A stretch of 64,000 nt of DNA from Colius striatus (GCF_028858725.1 NC_084764.1:21193501-21257500); one strand, 5' to 3'; shown: positions 10,501 through 25,500, numbered from the stretch's first letter. Made by a program: numbers and translations. Notes: generated from the sequence alone by a model not told the origin.

Positions 10501-13500
10501 AAATTAAGCCAGTTATTGGTGGGTGGAAGGAAGGAAGGAAGGAAGGAAGAATCCATTTAAATAAACCCTCTGCAGTCCCCTTGCTTCTGGGGTATCTGAT
10601 GCTAAATGAGATAGACATGGAACAAGAAAAGACCAGCTTAGCTGCTGATCATCTGCCTCTGTTGTTTGCACTACAGAACCCAATGAATTTAGTGTGGGGT
10701 TTTTTTACAGAACAGCCAGGAAACACCTTAGTGTTTAAAATATCAGCATTTGGGGGGAGGGGTTAGAGTTGTATGTTTTGTTGGTTTGGTTTGTTTTTGC
10801 TTTTTTTATTTTTTAAATGAAACCCCTAGTTCCCATCCATAACAGTACTCATTAGATTCGCTTGGACATTGGGTTAGGATGTGTAAAATTATCAGGATAC
10901 TTCCATTGTTTTTTAAAAAGTTATTTCAGAGCCTTGCTGCCCAAAGATTCCCGTAGTTCATAATTGTGTAAAACACCGTTTTCTAAGCAAATATATAAAA
11001 TATAAAATGGGATTATGATTGCTATGGGGATGTCTTAAATATCAAAATGTAGGGCCAGAGTGAAGGTGGGCCTTACTGGACATAACAGCACAAGAAGCAG
11101 TGCTGCCAGAGGAATGTAAGAAAAGGTTGATGGTTTTGCACTATCCCCTCTAAACAGAAAGGCAGTATCAGGTAATGTATCAGGAAACTCAAATTTAAGA
11201 ACTTCCTGATTTCCAGTGCACTTACATAGATTCGAGCTAAATTTGTAGCACAGGAAATGAAAACTGGAAGGCTTTGCTTTTTTTGTCATGAATTAGATTG
11301 GATTCCAGTGCTCTTTCCATAGTTCAGCGCTATGGTCAAACTCATTCTTGTATTGTTTGATATAGCCACAAAAGCCTCTTCCACCTTCTGCCTGTCACCA
11401 TGTCTTAGGTGGAGCCAGCTTCACAGGCTGGTACCTCACCTTGCATTATGAAAATGTGCTTAGCAGACATTAAAAAAAAAAAAAAGGTGTAGCTGAGTAC
11501 ATGTAAAAGAATACGGAAAAAATCATACAAAAATAGTTCTAGCGAATGAGGTGGAAAAGAACCCATTTCTATGTGGCACTGCAGCTACCGTTTCCAGCCT
11601 CTTCATTTGTGTAGCAACAGCCCCGGTGCGACCCATTTTTAACACAGAATCGCCCTTAGCTGCAGCAACCCGGCTGAGCTGCCGCTGCACAGCTCGGAGC
11701 ACAGGGCGGGTTCCGCGCCGGGCGCCGGCCCGCCCGTCCGGATCCACCTGTTCCCCTCCCCGCCCCCGCGGCCAAATGTCAGCTGCAGGCCCCGGTCGGG
11801 AGCCCGAGCGGCGCGGCCGCCTGTCCCGAGCCAGGCCTGTCTCCGGGATCCAGCCTAGAGGAGCGGTGTTTTTATAAAGCCCCGCTGCTGCACGGCTGCG
11901 GATGGGGTCGGCAGGCGCCCCCGGCGAGGTGAGCGTCACTGCGCCTAACTTTAATGAGGAAGAGGAGTAGGTTGGCGGCCAGCGGCGCCACGTCAGTACC
12001 GGGGGACAGCGGCGGGCGCAGGCCGGCGGGGACTGGAGGCCCTTCCCGCCCGCTAAAGGGAGGGTCTGTCGGGAGAGGTCCCGGGAAACCTGCGGCTCCT
12101 CGGCCCGCACCCCCGCCCCGGCCAGCTGCGCCGCGAGGACGAGCCCAGCCAGCGTGAGGCGCACCGGCCCTCGGGAGCTCAGAGCCGCCTCAGGGGACGC
12201 TGCGGCTCTGGGCCGAGGCGGCCGACAAGGCCCGAGGCATTCTGCCGCCAGTGCGCTCCCCTCTTCTCCGGCGGTGGTGTCTCCCGCTCCGTCCCCTCCA
12301 GGCGGTGGTGTTGCGCCCCTACTCATGTCGCAGTGGTTCAGGCCACCGCCCCCATCAGGCTCTCCCGGATGCTCCCACGTGCGCCCGCGGCAGCAGTGGT
12401 TACGCCCCATTCCCCCCCCCCCCCCGCGGTGGTGCCGGCCGGGTGTCAGTGGCGGGCCGGAAGGCGCCGCGCGGCGGTGGGCCCGCGCCGCCGCGGTAAG
12501 ATGGCTGCTGGCGGCCGCGGGGAGGGCTGGGGCGCCGCCACCGCCAGTCTGTGGCAGGGCCTGCGGGACAGCGCGCAGCGCTACTGTGGGATGGCCCTGG
12601 AAGAGGCGCGCAGGGTGAGTGCGGGACCCGCCGCTGCCCGGGGCCGGATCCAGCGGGAGGGACCCTCGCGAGAGCAGGGGTCTTGTGCGACGGGCTGGGG
12701 TCTGAGAGAATCGGGCCCGCACCGGCGGGGAGGCGGCGGCAGGAAACGGCGCGGGGGCGTGGAGCCGGGCCGGGCTCCGGGCGGCAGCTTGGCGAGAGCA
12801 GCGCGGGCGGGGTCTGAGGGGTCCCCGCGTCGCACGGGTCCCGCGGAGCCGGGGCAGTTCTTAGGGAGTAATAGAGGCCTCAGAAAGCCAGCGCAGGGAG
12901 ACCGGCGCTCCCCGGTTTCACACACACGCGCGCCCCTCTTGGCATGAGCTGGGGGTAGTCTGGCCGTTTTATTAAAGAAATGGAGATAGAGACCTTATTT
13001 CACAACAACACGTTCTTAAACACAAGTCACACGTAGTCAAATGTGAGATGCGTGGAGCAGGTTGTCTCTTTGAGATCAGAGGAGTAGCATCTGTTTACAA
13101 AAAAATGTCAGCATGTTTTAAATGTATTAAATAATTGTCTGTGTTCCATACATTATTTTAGCATGAAGTTGGTTGAGTACATTTTCTTTACCAAACAATA
13201 TTTCTACCAGTAAATGGTAAAATACTTACTAGTATGGATTATTCTAATGGTGAAAATGCACAAACACCTCAAAAGAGAACTTGCCATAGTTGGTAGATTC
13301 AGAAAGAAAAGTTTTCAGAGTTTTATCTAGTCATTGTCATACCTTGTTGGAACTTTTATTTTCTTCTTCACTTGATAAACATAAAATTTAAAAATCAAAA
13401 ACATCTGTTAACCATTTTCTCAGAGTTTTTTTTAAAAAAAAAAAAGATGAAAAAGCCTTAGAAGTAAACTAAAGCAACATAGAACATCTATTTATGTTGA

Positions 13501-16500
13501 AAATATTAATCTCTTTTCCTTTAGTTGAGGCTTTTAACTTTCTTTTTCAGGCTGTGGCATCACTGCCTGAAGATATGAGACCTGGTCCTGATCTGTATGG
13601 TTTCCCTTGGGAAATAGTGATCTGTGCTGGCATCATTGGAGCCTTTACAATTCTCTTGTTCCTGTATAGAAGTTATCAATCAGTAAGTGATCAAATTACA
13701 TGTAGATATGTGCAGTGTGTTAATGTTTTTAATTGAAACTGTTCAAGATACATAATACTTCAGAGTTTTAAGTCTGTTGTGAATGAAATTTGAATCCCTC
13801 TAAAAGAGAAACTGAGTGAGTAGTAGTCAGCTTTGGCAAGACAATGAGTGTTTGGATGCAGGCAAAGTTAACTGTTGTCATTTCATGCAACAAAACTTGC
13901 TTTTTGCATGCTCTCCAGGTGTTCAAAATTATCCCTAAAATATTTTCGTGGGATATAAATGTCTTTCCTGGGGGCTGTGTATTGGTGCATGTATTGATAT
14001 CTCTGTAACAACCCTGGCTTTAGCTAGACCTGCTTTGGTCTCTCAAGGTAATTGCAAGCAAAAGCAGTCCAGATGGATTCCCATGAACGGAGGCATTGTA
14101 AAGCCCTTTGGACAATGACCTTGATTCTGTTCATTGGAACACTGAACCAATTTTAATGTGTGCTGTTTGTGAGCACTAAGCTTATGTCTTTGAGAAATGC
14201 AGTAGTGAAACCTTTTAGTGCACCAATGAGATTATATTTTTGAGGTAAGAGCTGTCTTCTATTCTGAGTAATAACAGCTGCCTACCATACTCTCCTTACT
14301 AAGAAAATGAAGTCAGTGTCCATAGTTCAGCTTTTTAAATTTCTCTGCAGTTTTTGCGTACTCTTCAATGTGATTTTGGTGCTAAGTGTGATAATGTTCA
14401 CATTTGAAGATAGATTGTATTCTGTTTAAATTTTCAGCTATGAGCAACTGCATTTCTAGGGTTCCAACATCAACGTAGATCTGGAAAATGTCACCTTATC
14501 CTACAGCAGTGATTTGAATTGTCTGGAAAGGGATCTGTATTTGTTAATGTATCTATAATTTGGATTATTCCTTCTGTTTTCTAGCAGAATTTCTCTAGTG
14601 GTATGAAAGAGGCCTTTCAGCTGAAATTAGTCAAGCAGTGGCTCTAGTATTGTGCACACATGACTAAGGCAATAGATGCTGCGGAAGTTATTGATAGCTT
14701 TTTCAGTCAGCCATGCTTAGAACTCCGATAATTACTCTTTGAGGTATTAATGGTTACTTAAAGACAATGGGGTTTGGTTTTTAGTGTTTATTGGGTAATG
14801 ATAGGATAAGATATGCTTATGACTTTCTTCCCCTCTTTTTTTCCTTGTCTATCCCATGGCTTTAAATGAGGTGGAAACAGGGAAGATCTGAGCGACCCAT
14901 TGTATGTTAGGCTCATGATCCAGGCCCAGCCTTGAAAGGAATGCTGTGTTGTAAAGTTTTCGTGGTTCAGCCGAGTTCTACATCTTCTGTCCAGGCCATT
15001 TGTGACAGATTTTGTCCTGTGGATTGTTAGCTTTTGATTCTAGGGCACTAGGCCTTAGGTGGCAGCTGCTGATTTGGCACTTCAGAATTGCATTGAGTGG
15101 GATGCCCATTAAGTAGCAACTGTACTGCACCTTGAACTGTTATGTATAAGAACATGGGGGTTTTTTCCTCATAGAAAGTTAAGTCTGAGCTGGGACATGG
15201 AGCTTCCCCCTCCCTCCCCTCAGTTTTGGCTGTGCACATCCACTACTGCTTTGTGTTGGCAGTCATGGTTCTGTGATTACTATATAGAGATGTGTTACAA
15301 AGGTGATCCAGCTGAGAACTAACCTTCTTTGCCCTTTTCTCTCTGTTGAATTGAAGTAGGAGAAGGACTGGGCAAACACACAGCCACGGAGTGGCTAAGA
15401 GCAGGGGATACAACTGTCCATTTTTAACAGAAGCCTCTTTATATTAGTTTTTTTAAGTTCCATGGTTAAGCTGATCATGGAACCACAGATTAAAGTAAGT
15501 TTTCAGATACTATCCAAGAGTATTGGATCAGACATTTCAGTATTTATTCTTTTTATTTCAGGTTAGAAGTCGACTTTATGTAGGTAAGCTTATTTTTCAT
15601 ACTGTTTCTTTGGAGTATGACTTTCCTTTCTAGCTTTTTTTTTCCCCTCTTCTTTTAATTATTTGGATGTTTCAATATTTAACTGTTTTCTTTTAGGAAG
15701 GGAAAAGCAACTTGCCAATAAAATTGCTGAACTAGTTGAAGACAAATGCAAAATTCTTGAAAAACTGAGTCTTAGCAAAAAAGAGGTAATGGTCCTCATT
15801 TATTGCTTTCAACGTATATAAAAGTAAGATGCATAAAAACTTTAAAAATGATTCTTCAAGTGTTTTTTCTTGTCAGTGCCTTCAAGTGCAATTAAAGTGT
15901 TAGCAAGTTCTACCTTTAACTCTTAATATGATATATTTCACTGGAAGCAACTTTAAAATGTCTTTGTTTTATGACTCTGAGCAATCTACGAGGCTTTCCT
16001 GATTTCCAGGAAATTTGTGAATATTTAGGTGGTGGCTATGTTTCAGACTAGAGCATCCCAAATTATAATGCTATTGTTTGAGCAATTATTTTTGTATATT
16101 CTGACATGAAATATTTCCTTTTCAGTTTGAAGACTTAGGCTTGTCCCTGACGGATGGTAGTGTTATGAGAGAATCAGCAGACGCCTCTTTTCTTGAGGTA
16201 AAAAGATAAATGGAAGTTTAAGGCAGTATTTCAGGATATACTGCCCATATTGGAAAAAAAACCCAAAACACTGAAACTACAACAACCCCCCAAAAATCTA
16301 ACAACAAAAAAAACCCAGAACAAAACCCTTAATTGTTTTGAGATCATTGCCGTTGTAGTCCAGGGTTACTGCAAGGGATGTAGAAGTGAGACATTTTAAG
16401 TTAAGAGAAGATTTTGTAACAATTGCATTAAAACATACTGATACTAGAGCAAATGTCATTAAACAGTATTTAATTTTTTTTAAAGTAAATTGTTTCTGTT

Positions 16501-19500
16501 TCTCAGAGACAGAAATCGCACATCTGATTTAATTATGTTATATTTTATAGGCTACTGGAGCATAGTTGTAAACAAAAATTGCCACTACATTGTTTATATC
16601 TTCCAAACTGAGATATAGTTGTGAAAGAGTTATGAAAAAGTGAATCAAATACCTAGCAGGCTCTGTAAAATTTATGTAACAAAAAAGCAAATAGATGTGT
16701 TCCATTCTGCACTTTAGATCCTATAGAACTAATTGTTACAGATTTTGTTAACATGCAAGAGTCTCTTCATTACTTGAGATTTATCTTTGATATGGTGACG
16801 TTTGTTAAGTGTAATTTGCTGTCATATTTAAAACATTAAAAACATTTTTATTATTTTATACTTCATATGTAATTAATATAAAATGTCTTATGTTGATTAT
16901 CAAACTTGATTTAGGAAATGCGTGAAGAACTGAACAAATCAAACTTGGATCTCAAGCAAGAAATAGAGAATCTAGAAAAAGAACTGGAAGAAGAAAAATC
17001 TAAGCAATCAGAAAATGATGCCTTGGTAAGAATAAATAGAATCCTGTCTTTGTTACTAACCATTTAAAAAATAATTCTCTGTGACGAAGACAAACTCTTC
17101 TCCTTGGGTTTTCTAAAACAAAACCTGTGTTTCCCATTTTGTCGCCTCTCATACTCCCTGTAGCATATTAGAAAAATGACATTCATAAAGGAAAATAGTC
17201 AAAAGAAGAAAAACTGTTTTTACTCGTTTCACAGTAGAAGCTTGTAAATTTCAATATTAAAATGACTATGAATTGTCTAGACCTTTTTAGTTAAATATGT
17301 GGAAGAAATTATATGACAACTGATAATTTGCAGGTAGCTGAAATTCAGAAGAGGGCAGAGTCTTTACAGAACGAAGCAAAATCTCTCCAGTTGCAAATTG
17401 ATGAGGTATGTCCAATCTTAATAGTTTCTGGTTTCAAGTCTTTGCAATTTGTCTGTTCTACATGCAGTTACTGTTTTGTTTGTTTGTTTTCTAGTAAAGG
17501 TACAGAAATAATATTCTATGTAAACCAAAAGACTTTAAAGCTTCGTACTTTTGTGTGACTTAGTTTAGCAACTTTGAATTTCATATAGTGATTGGTTTAT
17601 ACTGGGAGGTGGAGTTGCCTTCTTTTCTCTTTGCCTTTTTATTCCACAATGATACATAGTGTTGCAAAATTACAATCAACAAAAACCAATGAAATTGTTG
17701 AGAAAATGTGAGTGTATATAGAACAGAAGACCAATAATACCGTCAGGACCCCACTTAGGTCTTCACCTATACTGTTTAAATAACACACCTTTTTTTTTAC
17801 TTCCCTTAGGCCAAGTCCACCCTAAAAGTGTATCAGATTAATACAGAGAGACTCAAGACATCCATTCAAGATGCAGTAGAGGAAAACTGCCATCTCCAGG
17901 AAAGTGAGAAACAGGTAGGCTCTTCCTAGTTATCCTTAGAAATACTGTATTTTCTGTGATACAGTGTAAATGTGATTTCTCTAGGGAGCTCATCCTTAGC
18001 ATGCTTGTTAATACCCCTTGTGTGCTCATGTAAATGAGGTGAGGAAGAGGACATGGCTTTAACATGTTTTTGTGTTGGAATTACTTTGTCTGCAAATATC
18101 CCTGTTTTAAAAGGCATTTGATAATTAGAATTTGAGGGGAAACATGCATAGAGTTTGGTGAGAAAGAGAGCATATGGTAATGTAAGACTAGTAAGAATAT
18201 TTATAAGACCTGAAGGAAAACAGAAAGATTTGAGCAAGTCCACAGCTAGGATCTTCTACAGAGGCAGAGAGAAAATGCTTATAATAATTGATACAGATAA
18301 CAAAACAAGTTAGGAAATGTCAGAGTATGCAAAAGGCAGGTAAAAAACTCACTGTAGTACTGCTGTGGATGAATTCTTGGAAAGTCAGGTAAGACAAAGG
18401 GATGGAACAGACCTATTTCCCCGGTTTTATCTTGTTTATTTTCCTCAGTGCTGTAGCCAGATCTCAAAGAATGCTGATCATTTAAAAATATTCAACATAT
18501 GCAATAGATGTCCTGTGCAATTACTTGTTTTACAATTAAATTATTCTGGTTTTGCCTAACAAAAAACTTTTAACTTTCTTTAATTTTAGAATGAGTACAT
18601 CCAATATACATCCTTTTTGTTTATTTCTGTGAGGAGGAAGGGTTTAGCCTTGGTGTGTATGTAATAAATTTTGAGAAACAGCACACAAAGTTGTAGTAGA
18701 GTGGGATCTTTTTAAAATATTTTTCTCTGGTAGTTTCTTGTGTTTAAACAGAAATAATCCAGTTATCTGTGTGTGTATGAAAAGAATGTTCTACTAAAAA
18801 GTAGTACTTAGAATAAGATAATACTAGGTGCTGACAATTACTCTACATTTCATGTAAAATGTAATCTTTTTACACTAAACAAAACTAGGGAAAAAAATGA
18901 GTGAAAACAACTCTCAGGGTGTAATTAACTTGCCAGATTCCTAGATAAAACTTAAGGGTTTTTAAAATTCCTTATAGATAAAATAACCTGTGTATAGCAG
19001 TTCCTTAGTGGAATTGTTTAGGATGAATTACTGCACTGTAACTGAACTTTGTTGCAATTTATACTAATTTGAGAACATTTGGGTATACTGTATTTTGCTA
19101 TGCTTTTTAGTAGATAAATAACCTGATAAGGGTTAATGGAACCTGATAAGGAAAAAAGATAAAGTATCTACTTTGCTTATTTGTGTTCTCTTTTATGAGG
19201 TAGTTGTAAGCATGTGTTAGTTTGCTATCTTAGAATATCCATATTCCTTTTTTATTTTTCTTTCTTTTTTTTTAAAGATGAAATTTCACTTAAGCTCAAA
19301 AGGTAACAAAGGTATTATTTGTTCACAGAAACTAGAGTACTTTCTTCTCTGTCCACTTGTACTAATGGGTCATAATCTTCTGGCACATCATATGTTAAAC
19401 ATTATAACAGATGTGCTGTCACCGATTTGTGATGTGTCGGAGAGAGGATTGGGCCTTTTAGTTTGAACAAGGGAACTGTTACTATAACTCCAAACTTTCT

Positions 19501-22500
19501 ATGCTGTTGTTTTCAGGAATACTAGAAGTATATGTTGCTTTAGCTTATTGCAAGTTCTTGCTATTTTTCTTTATTGTAGTTCTTACAGGTGTATAAAGTC
19601 ACGTAAATTTATTTTCTTTTTGGCTTCATGAAGAAGGAATCTCTTAAGTTTAGCTTCCCTGTGAGGATGACAATTCATGATAACAGTAGTTGTCTGTGTA
19701 TGTTTTCTGAGCAGTATTTACATAAAGAGTATTTTTGTCTTGTCTGTAATACATAGTTTGCGTAATGCAAATTCATACGTGGCTCTGACTGGTGCAGTTA
19801 TATGCCAAGTGAGGTTCATACAATTCTAGTCATTTACCTTTTGATTTATGCCTTCTAGTTTATCTTTGATAAGTAGTGTCCAGGCTTCCTTCGCTATTCG
19901 CATGGCAGTTCCCCTGTTCAAATACCATTTCCTGGTTTTACTTTTAATATAATTGGCTGTTAAGTTCTTGTTACTCAACATAGTTAGTCCTTCCTGCATA
20001 TTCACTGCTTTTAAAGTGGTTGCCCTTCGTGCAACTTTAAGCAATATTCTTTTGACAGACTCCAAGACCACTTTTTTACTGCACTCCATGTTTTTGTGCT
20101 GCATGTTTTGTCTTAATAGAAATTTGCATCAGTTCAATTTTGTCCTCACAATATGAAGACATAGTTTAATTAGCTAATATGTTGCAGCGGTTGTTTTTAA
20201 TGAACTGGTGTTAAAGGTTACTAATGCACTTCTGTACAGTATTTTTGTGAAATGATATTTTTCTAGGGGATGTCTGTAAAATGTAACCTTGGAATCTACC
20301 TATCTTTTTAGTCAACCATGGTTAATTACAAAGATACGTACTATTAGGTGTCAATTACATACAGTTGTTGTGACTTTAATTAACAGGGAAGTTTTCTTAA
20401 AATACAATTTAAAAACTAAGAGGTGGGGAGGAGAGTAGGAGAAATAACACAGTTTTGCATGTCAGGTGAACTTAACAGCTGTCTAAAAAGCTTCTTGCTT
20501 TCCCTTACCTCACTAGTCCCTTCCAGATTCAAAAGACACGGATGCAATTTCAGAAGTATGTGTGTGTATAGGGAAATGAGTGTTCTCTTTCCCAATCATT
20601 CCCCAGTGTTCATAGCTGTTAAAACAGTTGTCATTATTTTATATCCATTGCGATTGTCACATCAGAGTTTTAAACCGAGTAGACTATTAACTGACCTTAT
20701 AAATGTTTAAAAATACCTTATCAACTAATTCCAATGGAAAGCTATTGCAGATAAAGAGACTGCACAGTAACATGGAAGTTTTCTTTTTCAACTCTTGAGG
20801 TTTAACTGTCATCTAGCCTATCTTTGTCAGTTGTTACTGATGGGTGGCAGGTTAAAACTCTGCTTACTTATAGATGATACATATACTGTTCATCCTTGAT
20901 TCTTGGTTGCAGTAATTATGCTAATCTCGTATTTCCCTTTTTAGCTTTTACAAGAAGCTGAAGGATGGGATGAACGTTTTGGTGAACTAAACGAACAAAC
21001 TAAGATGTTTGAATCTTCTAAAGCTGATATTGAAGAAGTATTGAAAAATAAAGAGAGTCAAGTCAAGGTAAATTGTGTGTGTTGAATCAAATTACTCAGA
21101 TCAATGCTAGCCATTGAGTGCCAAAAAAAGTCTAACAACCTCTCCTTGTCTTAAAATGCATTAAACTCTTGGGTTTTCGTTTTCTGTCTCCATCCTCTAA
21201 TGTTTTTTGCTAAGCGAAAAAGGTTGCTTAGCAGCACAGTGGAGCAGACTTATAGCCTTGGAAGCTAGCAAGTTAAATAAGTCTTTTAGTTCTAATAGAG
21301 TAATTGGTTTTTTTTTTTTTTTTTTTTAATTTGGAGCATGTAAGTCAAGAATGTATTTTTCCATGTGTGTACCTTATATACATAAGCCCTGTTAAAAGCA
21401 TACATACTTGGCTATCTGAAGAGCCCTCAGTAGGGCACACCCGTTGACTTGCAAGTATATGTTTTAATAAAAAAATAGTATCTGACAACTAGAATCCTGT
21501 ATATGAGGCTCACTTAATCTACTAAGGGAAATGAATCCAGAAATCCTGAAGAAGCAGTTGTAATGGTAACTACATTTTCATTGCTGCTATTTATTTTAGT
21601 GTTTGTGGTTTGTATGGGCTTTTCTTAGTCACTGACACAGTACTTACTGAAGATGAAGGACTGGGGTTCAGCGATAAGAGAAGATGATGACTCTGAAGAT
21701 AATCACTGGGACGTCGATATAAGGGGTGAAACAGAGAATGGAGAGCCCTTAGGTATTGTTTGTATAGCTTCTTATTTTAGATATTAATTTAATAGATATT
21801 TTAGAAATATAGAACCAACGAAGTTGGAAAGTGGAAAGATTAACTTTGTAGAAGTTTTATTTTCATAACCCAACCGATGTTAATCGTGTCACTGTAATCT
21901 GTGGAGTAACAACCTGTGCTACTGTTTAGGAGTGTGTGGATATAGCTAAAGTTGAACATAGTGTCAGAGACCAATGGAAAGATACAGTGCTCATTCTCTT
22001 GCAGAATGACTTTAGCCTGTGTTAGCATTAAGGAGTGATTCTCATACATTTTTAGGTGGAAACCTTGCTTTTTTTTCTCTGGAAACTCCTACCAGCAGTA
22101 GCACTGTGGGTCCTTAGAGCCTAATTTCTGCTTCCTTGTCCTTACAAGGTGTTAATTGTTGCCAGCAGTATGGTAGCACTGGAATCAGTGGTGTAGATGT
22201 GGGTCTCTAAAAACAGCAGCCTAGAAGGGCTTTTCTTCCTCCATTTTCTTGCTGCAGCTTCTTGTTACACTGATGCTGATTATACTGTAGGGCACGTCTC
22301 AGTAAATCTTATAAGTGTGTATTCAGCATCTTGTTTTTAACATGAGCATTTTGAGTCTGATTGACTGGCAAACAAAACATTAGAATATAGGAGATCCCTG
22401 CCTATTTCTTTTCTTTCAAATATGCTATGCCAAAATAAAGTAATAGTAGTAAGATCTGTCACAAACATTTTTGTGCTTTTTATGTGACATGATGTTCTGC

Positions 22501-25500
22501 TCTGTCAATCAGATGATCAGCAAAAACGAACTGTAAAGAAATTGATCTATGCTGCAAAGGTACGTGATTTTTAAAGAACTTGTTGGAAGAGGGGAAGCTG
22601 GAGGAAATATATGCAATTTTAATGATTAGTTTAATTGCATATTACAAAGTTCGGCATCTTTTAATGTTTAATTACAGAGTTTTGCATGCAAAGAGTTTCT
22701 GTTAATCTTAAAATGCTCTTTTAAAAAATTTACTTTGATTGTAGTTAAATGCTTGTTTAAAGACCCTGGAAACAGAAAGAGATCAAATGCATTCAAAACT
22801 GTCTGATGAAAATAAAGCTAAAGAAGAACTAACAGGTAATTAAATATTGTTTTGCCTTTAGTAAGATGCTGCTTTTCTAAACAGTGTTACAGACTGCAAG
22901 CGTTTCTTCCAGTAAAAAGTGAACTAAGTTTACATTAATAGCTCTATTTGAATTTTAAAGGACTTGTTTAAGTTGCTTAGCTATTTAAAATATTTTATTT
23001 TTGGGGTAAATCAATCCAAGTTGCTAAAGCACCATTTGCAGATTTTGTTGTACTCTGTTGGAATATTCTATAACCAGTTTAAAGGGTCTGTTTAAAGGAC
23101 AGAACTGATTTTAAATTTGAAAGATGTGATAGTTTGACAAATCTAATTTATCCCTTCAGGCTACCTCATGTGAGTAAATCTGCAAGAGTATATGGTGGTC
23201 CTGACTTTACTCCTTAAGTAGAATAATTGCAATAATAACAGCCCTAAATGAAAAATTCTATTGTGAGTTACAAAACTGCATTGTTTTGAAAGAAGCCTTA
23301 CAATTTGGAGCAAAGACTAGAGACTTTCAGAGCTGCACTTTGTGGCAGAAAGAGAGTATAGTTGTTGTTTTCCCATTGAAAGGAGCAATACTGCTTCCCA
23401 ATTTGTGTAGTTTCTTGAAATACAGTAACGTGTTACTTTTTATATTATGAAATTAAGATAGCATCAAATATTTTTACAGACTTCCTATATACTAAAATAT
23501 TGCAGATATTTTAATTTCGTAAAAGACGTGATGTCCTAGTATAATTATCTCTAAATTTGACAGAACGTATAGAAAACCTTCAAAGTCAACAAGCTTCCTT
23601 GCAGTCTGAAAATGAACGTTTCGGAAGTGAAGTTCAGAAGCTTCAGCAGAAACTTAAAGTGATGACTGAACTCTATCAAGAAAATGAAATGAAACTGCAC
23701 AGGTGCTGGTTCCTCTTTTTATAGTCAATGCTTACTGATTGATTTGAATGTAACTTTGGTTTGGGGGCTGAGAATTACTGAAAATTTGAATATTGCTTTC
23801 CAGAGTTTTCTGAATTGTGAAGACCTTGTTATGTTACACCTTCATGTAATCACATGTGATCACAGTGATTTTATAGAAATTGTTTTAATGAAAGTAGCGG
23901 TGTATTATTTTAGGACTTTTCCACGAGCAGTTAGTAACTAATTTTTTAATCTATGAAATAAGGTGGGTAGAAGTGTAAAGCTTGATTTATTTTTATATTA
24001 AATTAAGATAGGGTGTAATACAGCTAAAAAAATCATTACAGAAAGATTATCACTAGCTGCTTTACCACATAAAATGCACCTCACAGTTGAAGAGAGCTAG
24101 GAGTCTCAGCAGATAAGTGATGCTATATATAAAACTAAGAGTTAAAGCACAGGCAAACTAACCATTACCAGTAAGCAACATAGAGCCCCTGGGAATCAAG
24201 CTTTCCTCACCAAGAAAGATAGAATTTGAGGGCTATACTGTCTGCTTCACAGTCAACACGATAGTAGGGATTATGACTTACTGATTGAAATCATAAGTCT
24301 GTTAAGGACTAGAAATAAAGTTGATTGGGATGGGGCATGTAGTAACCTTCAGAATTGTGTATGTGGGACAGGGAGGGAGCAGGGGACACCATTTTAGGGT
24401 ATGATGGTAAAATTACAGTTTTACTAGGCAGATACTATTTTTTCAAGACGCAAAAACAATCTTGAAGGCAGCAAGAGAAGCAGCACAACTCTTGAACCTG
24501 TGCTGAGTAGTATGCAGGACCTATTTGAAGTTTTATTTTCAATAATCTGTAACATATGTATATTTGCGTAGATATTTGCCTGTTTTATAGATTCAACAAA
24601 ACCCAGAAACTCACTACGTTAACATTTGTTTTAAGAAAAAAAGCTGGTGTGGGGCAGAGTGGGAAGGAACCTGTTAAAAAGAAGCTATAATGGGCGGTCA
24701 GAAAGAAAAAGTGTTTGCAGACTGTGTGGATGATATTTAAAAATAGCACACTAAAGCTCAGCAAACATTTGCTGCTTATCAAAGCCAAAAAGGAGTGGGG
24801 AGAAGCTGATGTGATGAGATAGTATCAAAGAGGATATTAGTATTTAACAGGGCAACTTCTAAAGGCCTGAGGTGTGTTTAAACAAGGGAAATAGAAAAGT
24901 GGGAAGTGAAGGTTGAGTAGAAGAGTTCAAATCATTTTCAAAAGATCCATGATTTAGGTCATTTGGTTGATGAAGACTGCTGTTTACAGGAAAATTACCA
25001 GTTTGTCCATTCAGAGCTGTAATATCCATGAGTGCTCTGCAGAGTTACCTTGTGCATAACTTATGGTCTAGAACATGGATTTTCTCTTCTATAGTACTCG
25101 ATCGGGCATAAAAATAGAGGAACCTGGAAATAATATTTTCCTAATAACTAATAATAGCCTTTTCCTTCTTTGGAAAATTATTTTAAATATAAAAAAGGCA
25201 TCAGAAGAAATCACAGAAAGTTAATGTAGTTTGGGTTTTAGTTTGTTTGATTTGTGGCTGTGTTGTGTTTTGGTTTGTTTTTTTTCCCTGCTGCAAACAA
25301 ATATTCTTTGAGAATATGGATTCTTTCCATTCCTTTCAGGCATAGTGGTAATATAATTGTTTCACATAGAACACTTAATGAACTGAATAAAATAATACGA
25401 ATACAAACTAGTGCTATTTATGCTACTTAGTATGTTGCCTAGAAAGTCTTTCTCTGGATACCTACTATGTGTTCATCATGCCTGAATAATTGGTGAAGTT

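Larger units (their letters stand above)
11640..12950 (+). promoter_or_regulatory. MIA2: Intragenic CpG island: internal promoter of the cTAGE5-type transcript
   Basis: The sequence changes sharply from AT-rich intron to very GC- and CpG-rich DNA, with NotI-like GCGGCCGC, GC-box cores (GGGCGG, CCGCCC), an E-box CACGTG at about 12377 and a poly-C run near 12412-12424. The alternative first exon of MIA2 lies in its 3' third. No clear TATA box is positioned for that exon, as expected for a CpG-island promoter. Long open frames on both strands here are a by-product of high GC. Confidence 0.85.

Noticed and set aside
11523-12722. 399-codon minus-strand open frame in the intron 6 CpG island
   Set aside because: Low-complexity Pro/Ala/Arg/Gly composition caused by high GC; no domain, and opposite to the exon 1b transcript.
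19826-20104. 92-codon minus-strand open frame in MIA2 intron 13
   Set aside because: Lys-rich and open, but no recognised family, no splice or promoter context; chance frame or an unrecognised old insertion cannot be separated.
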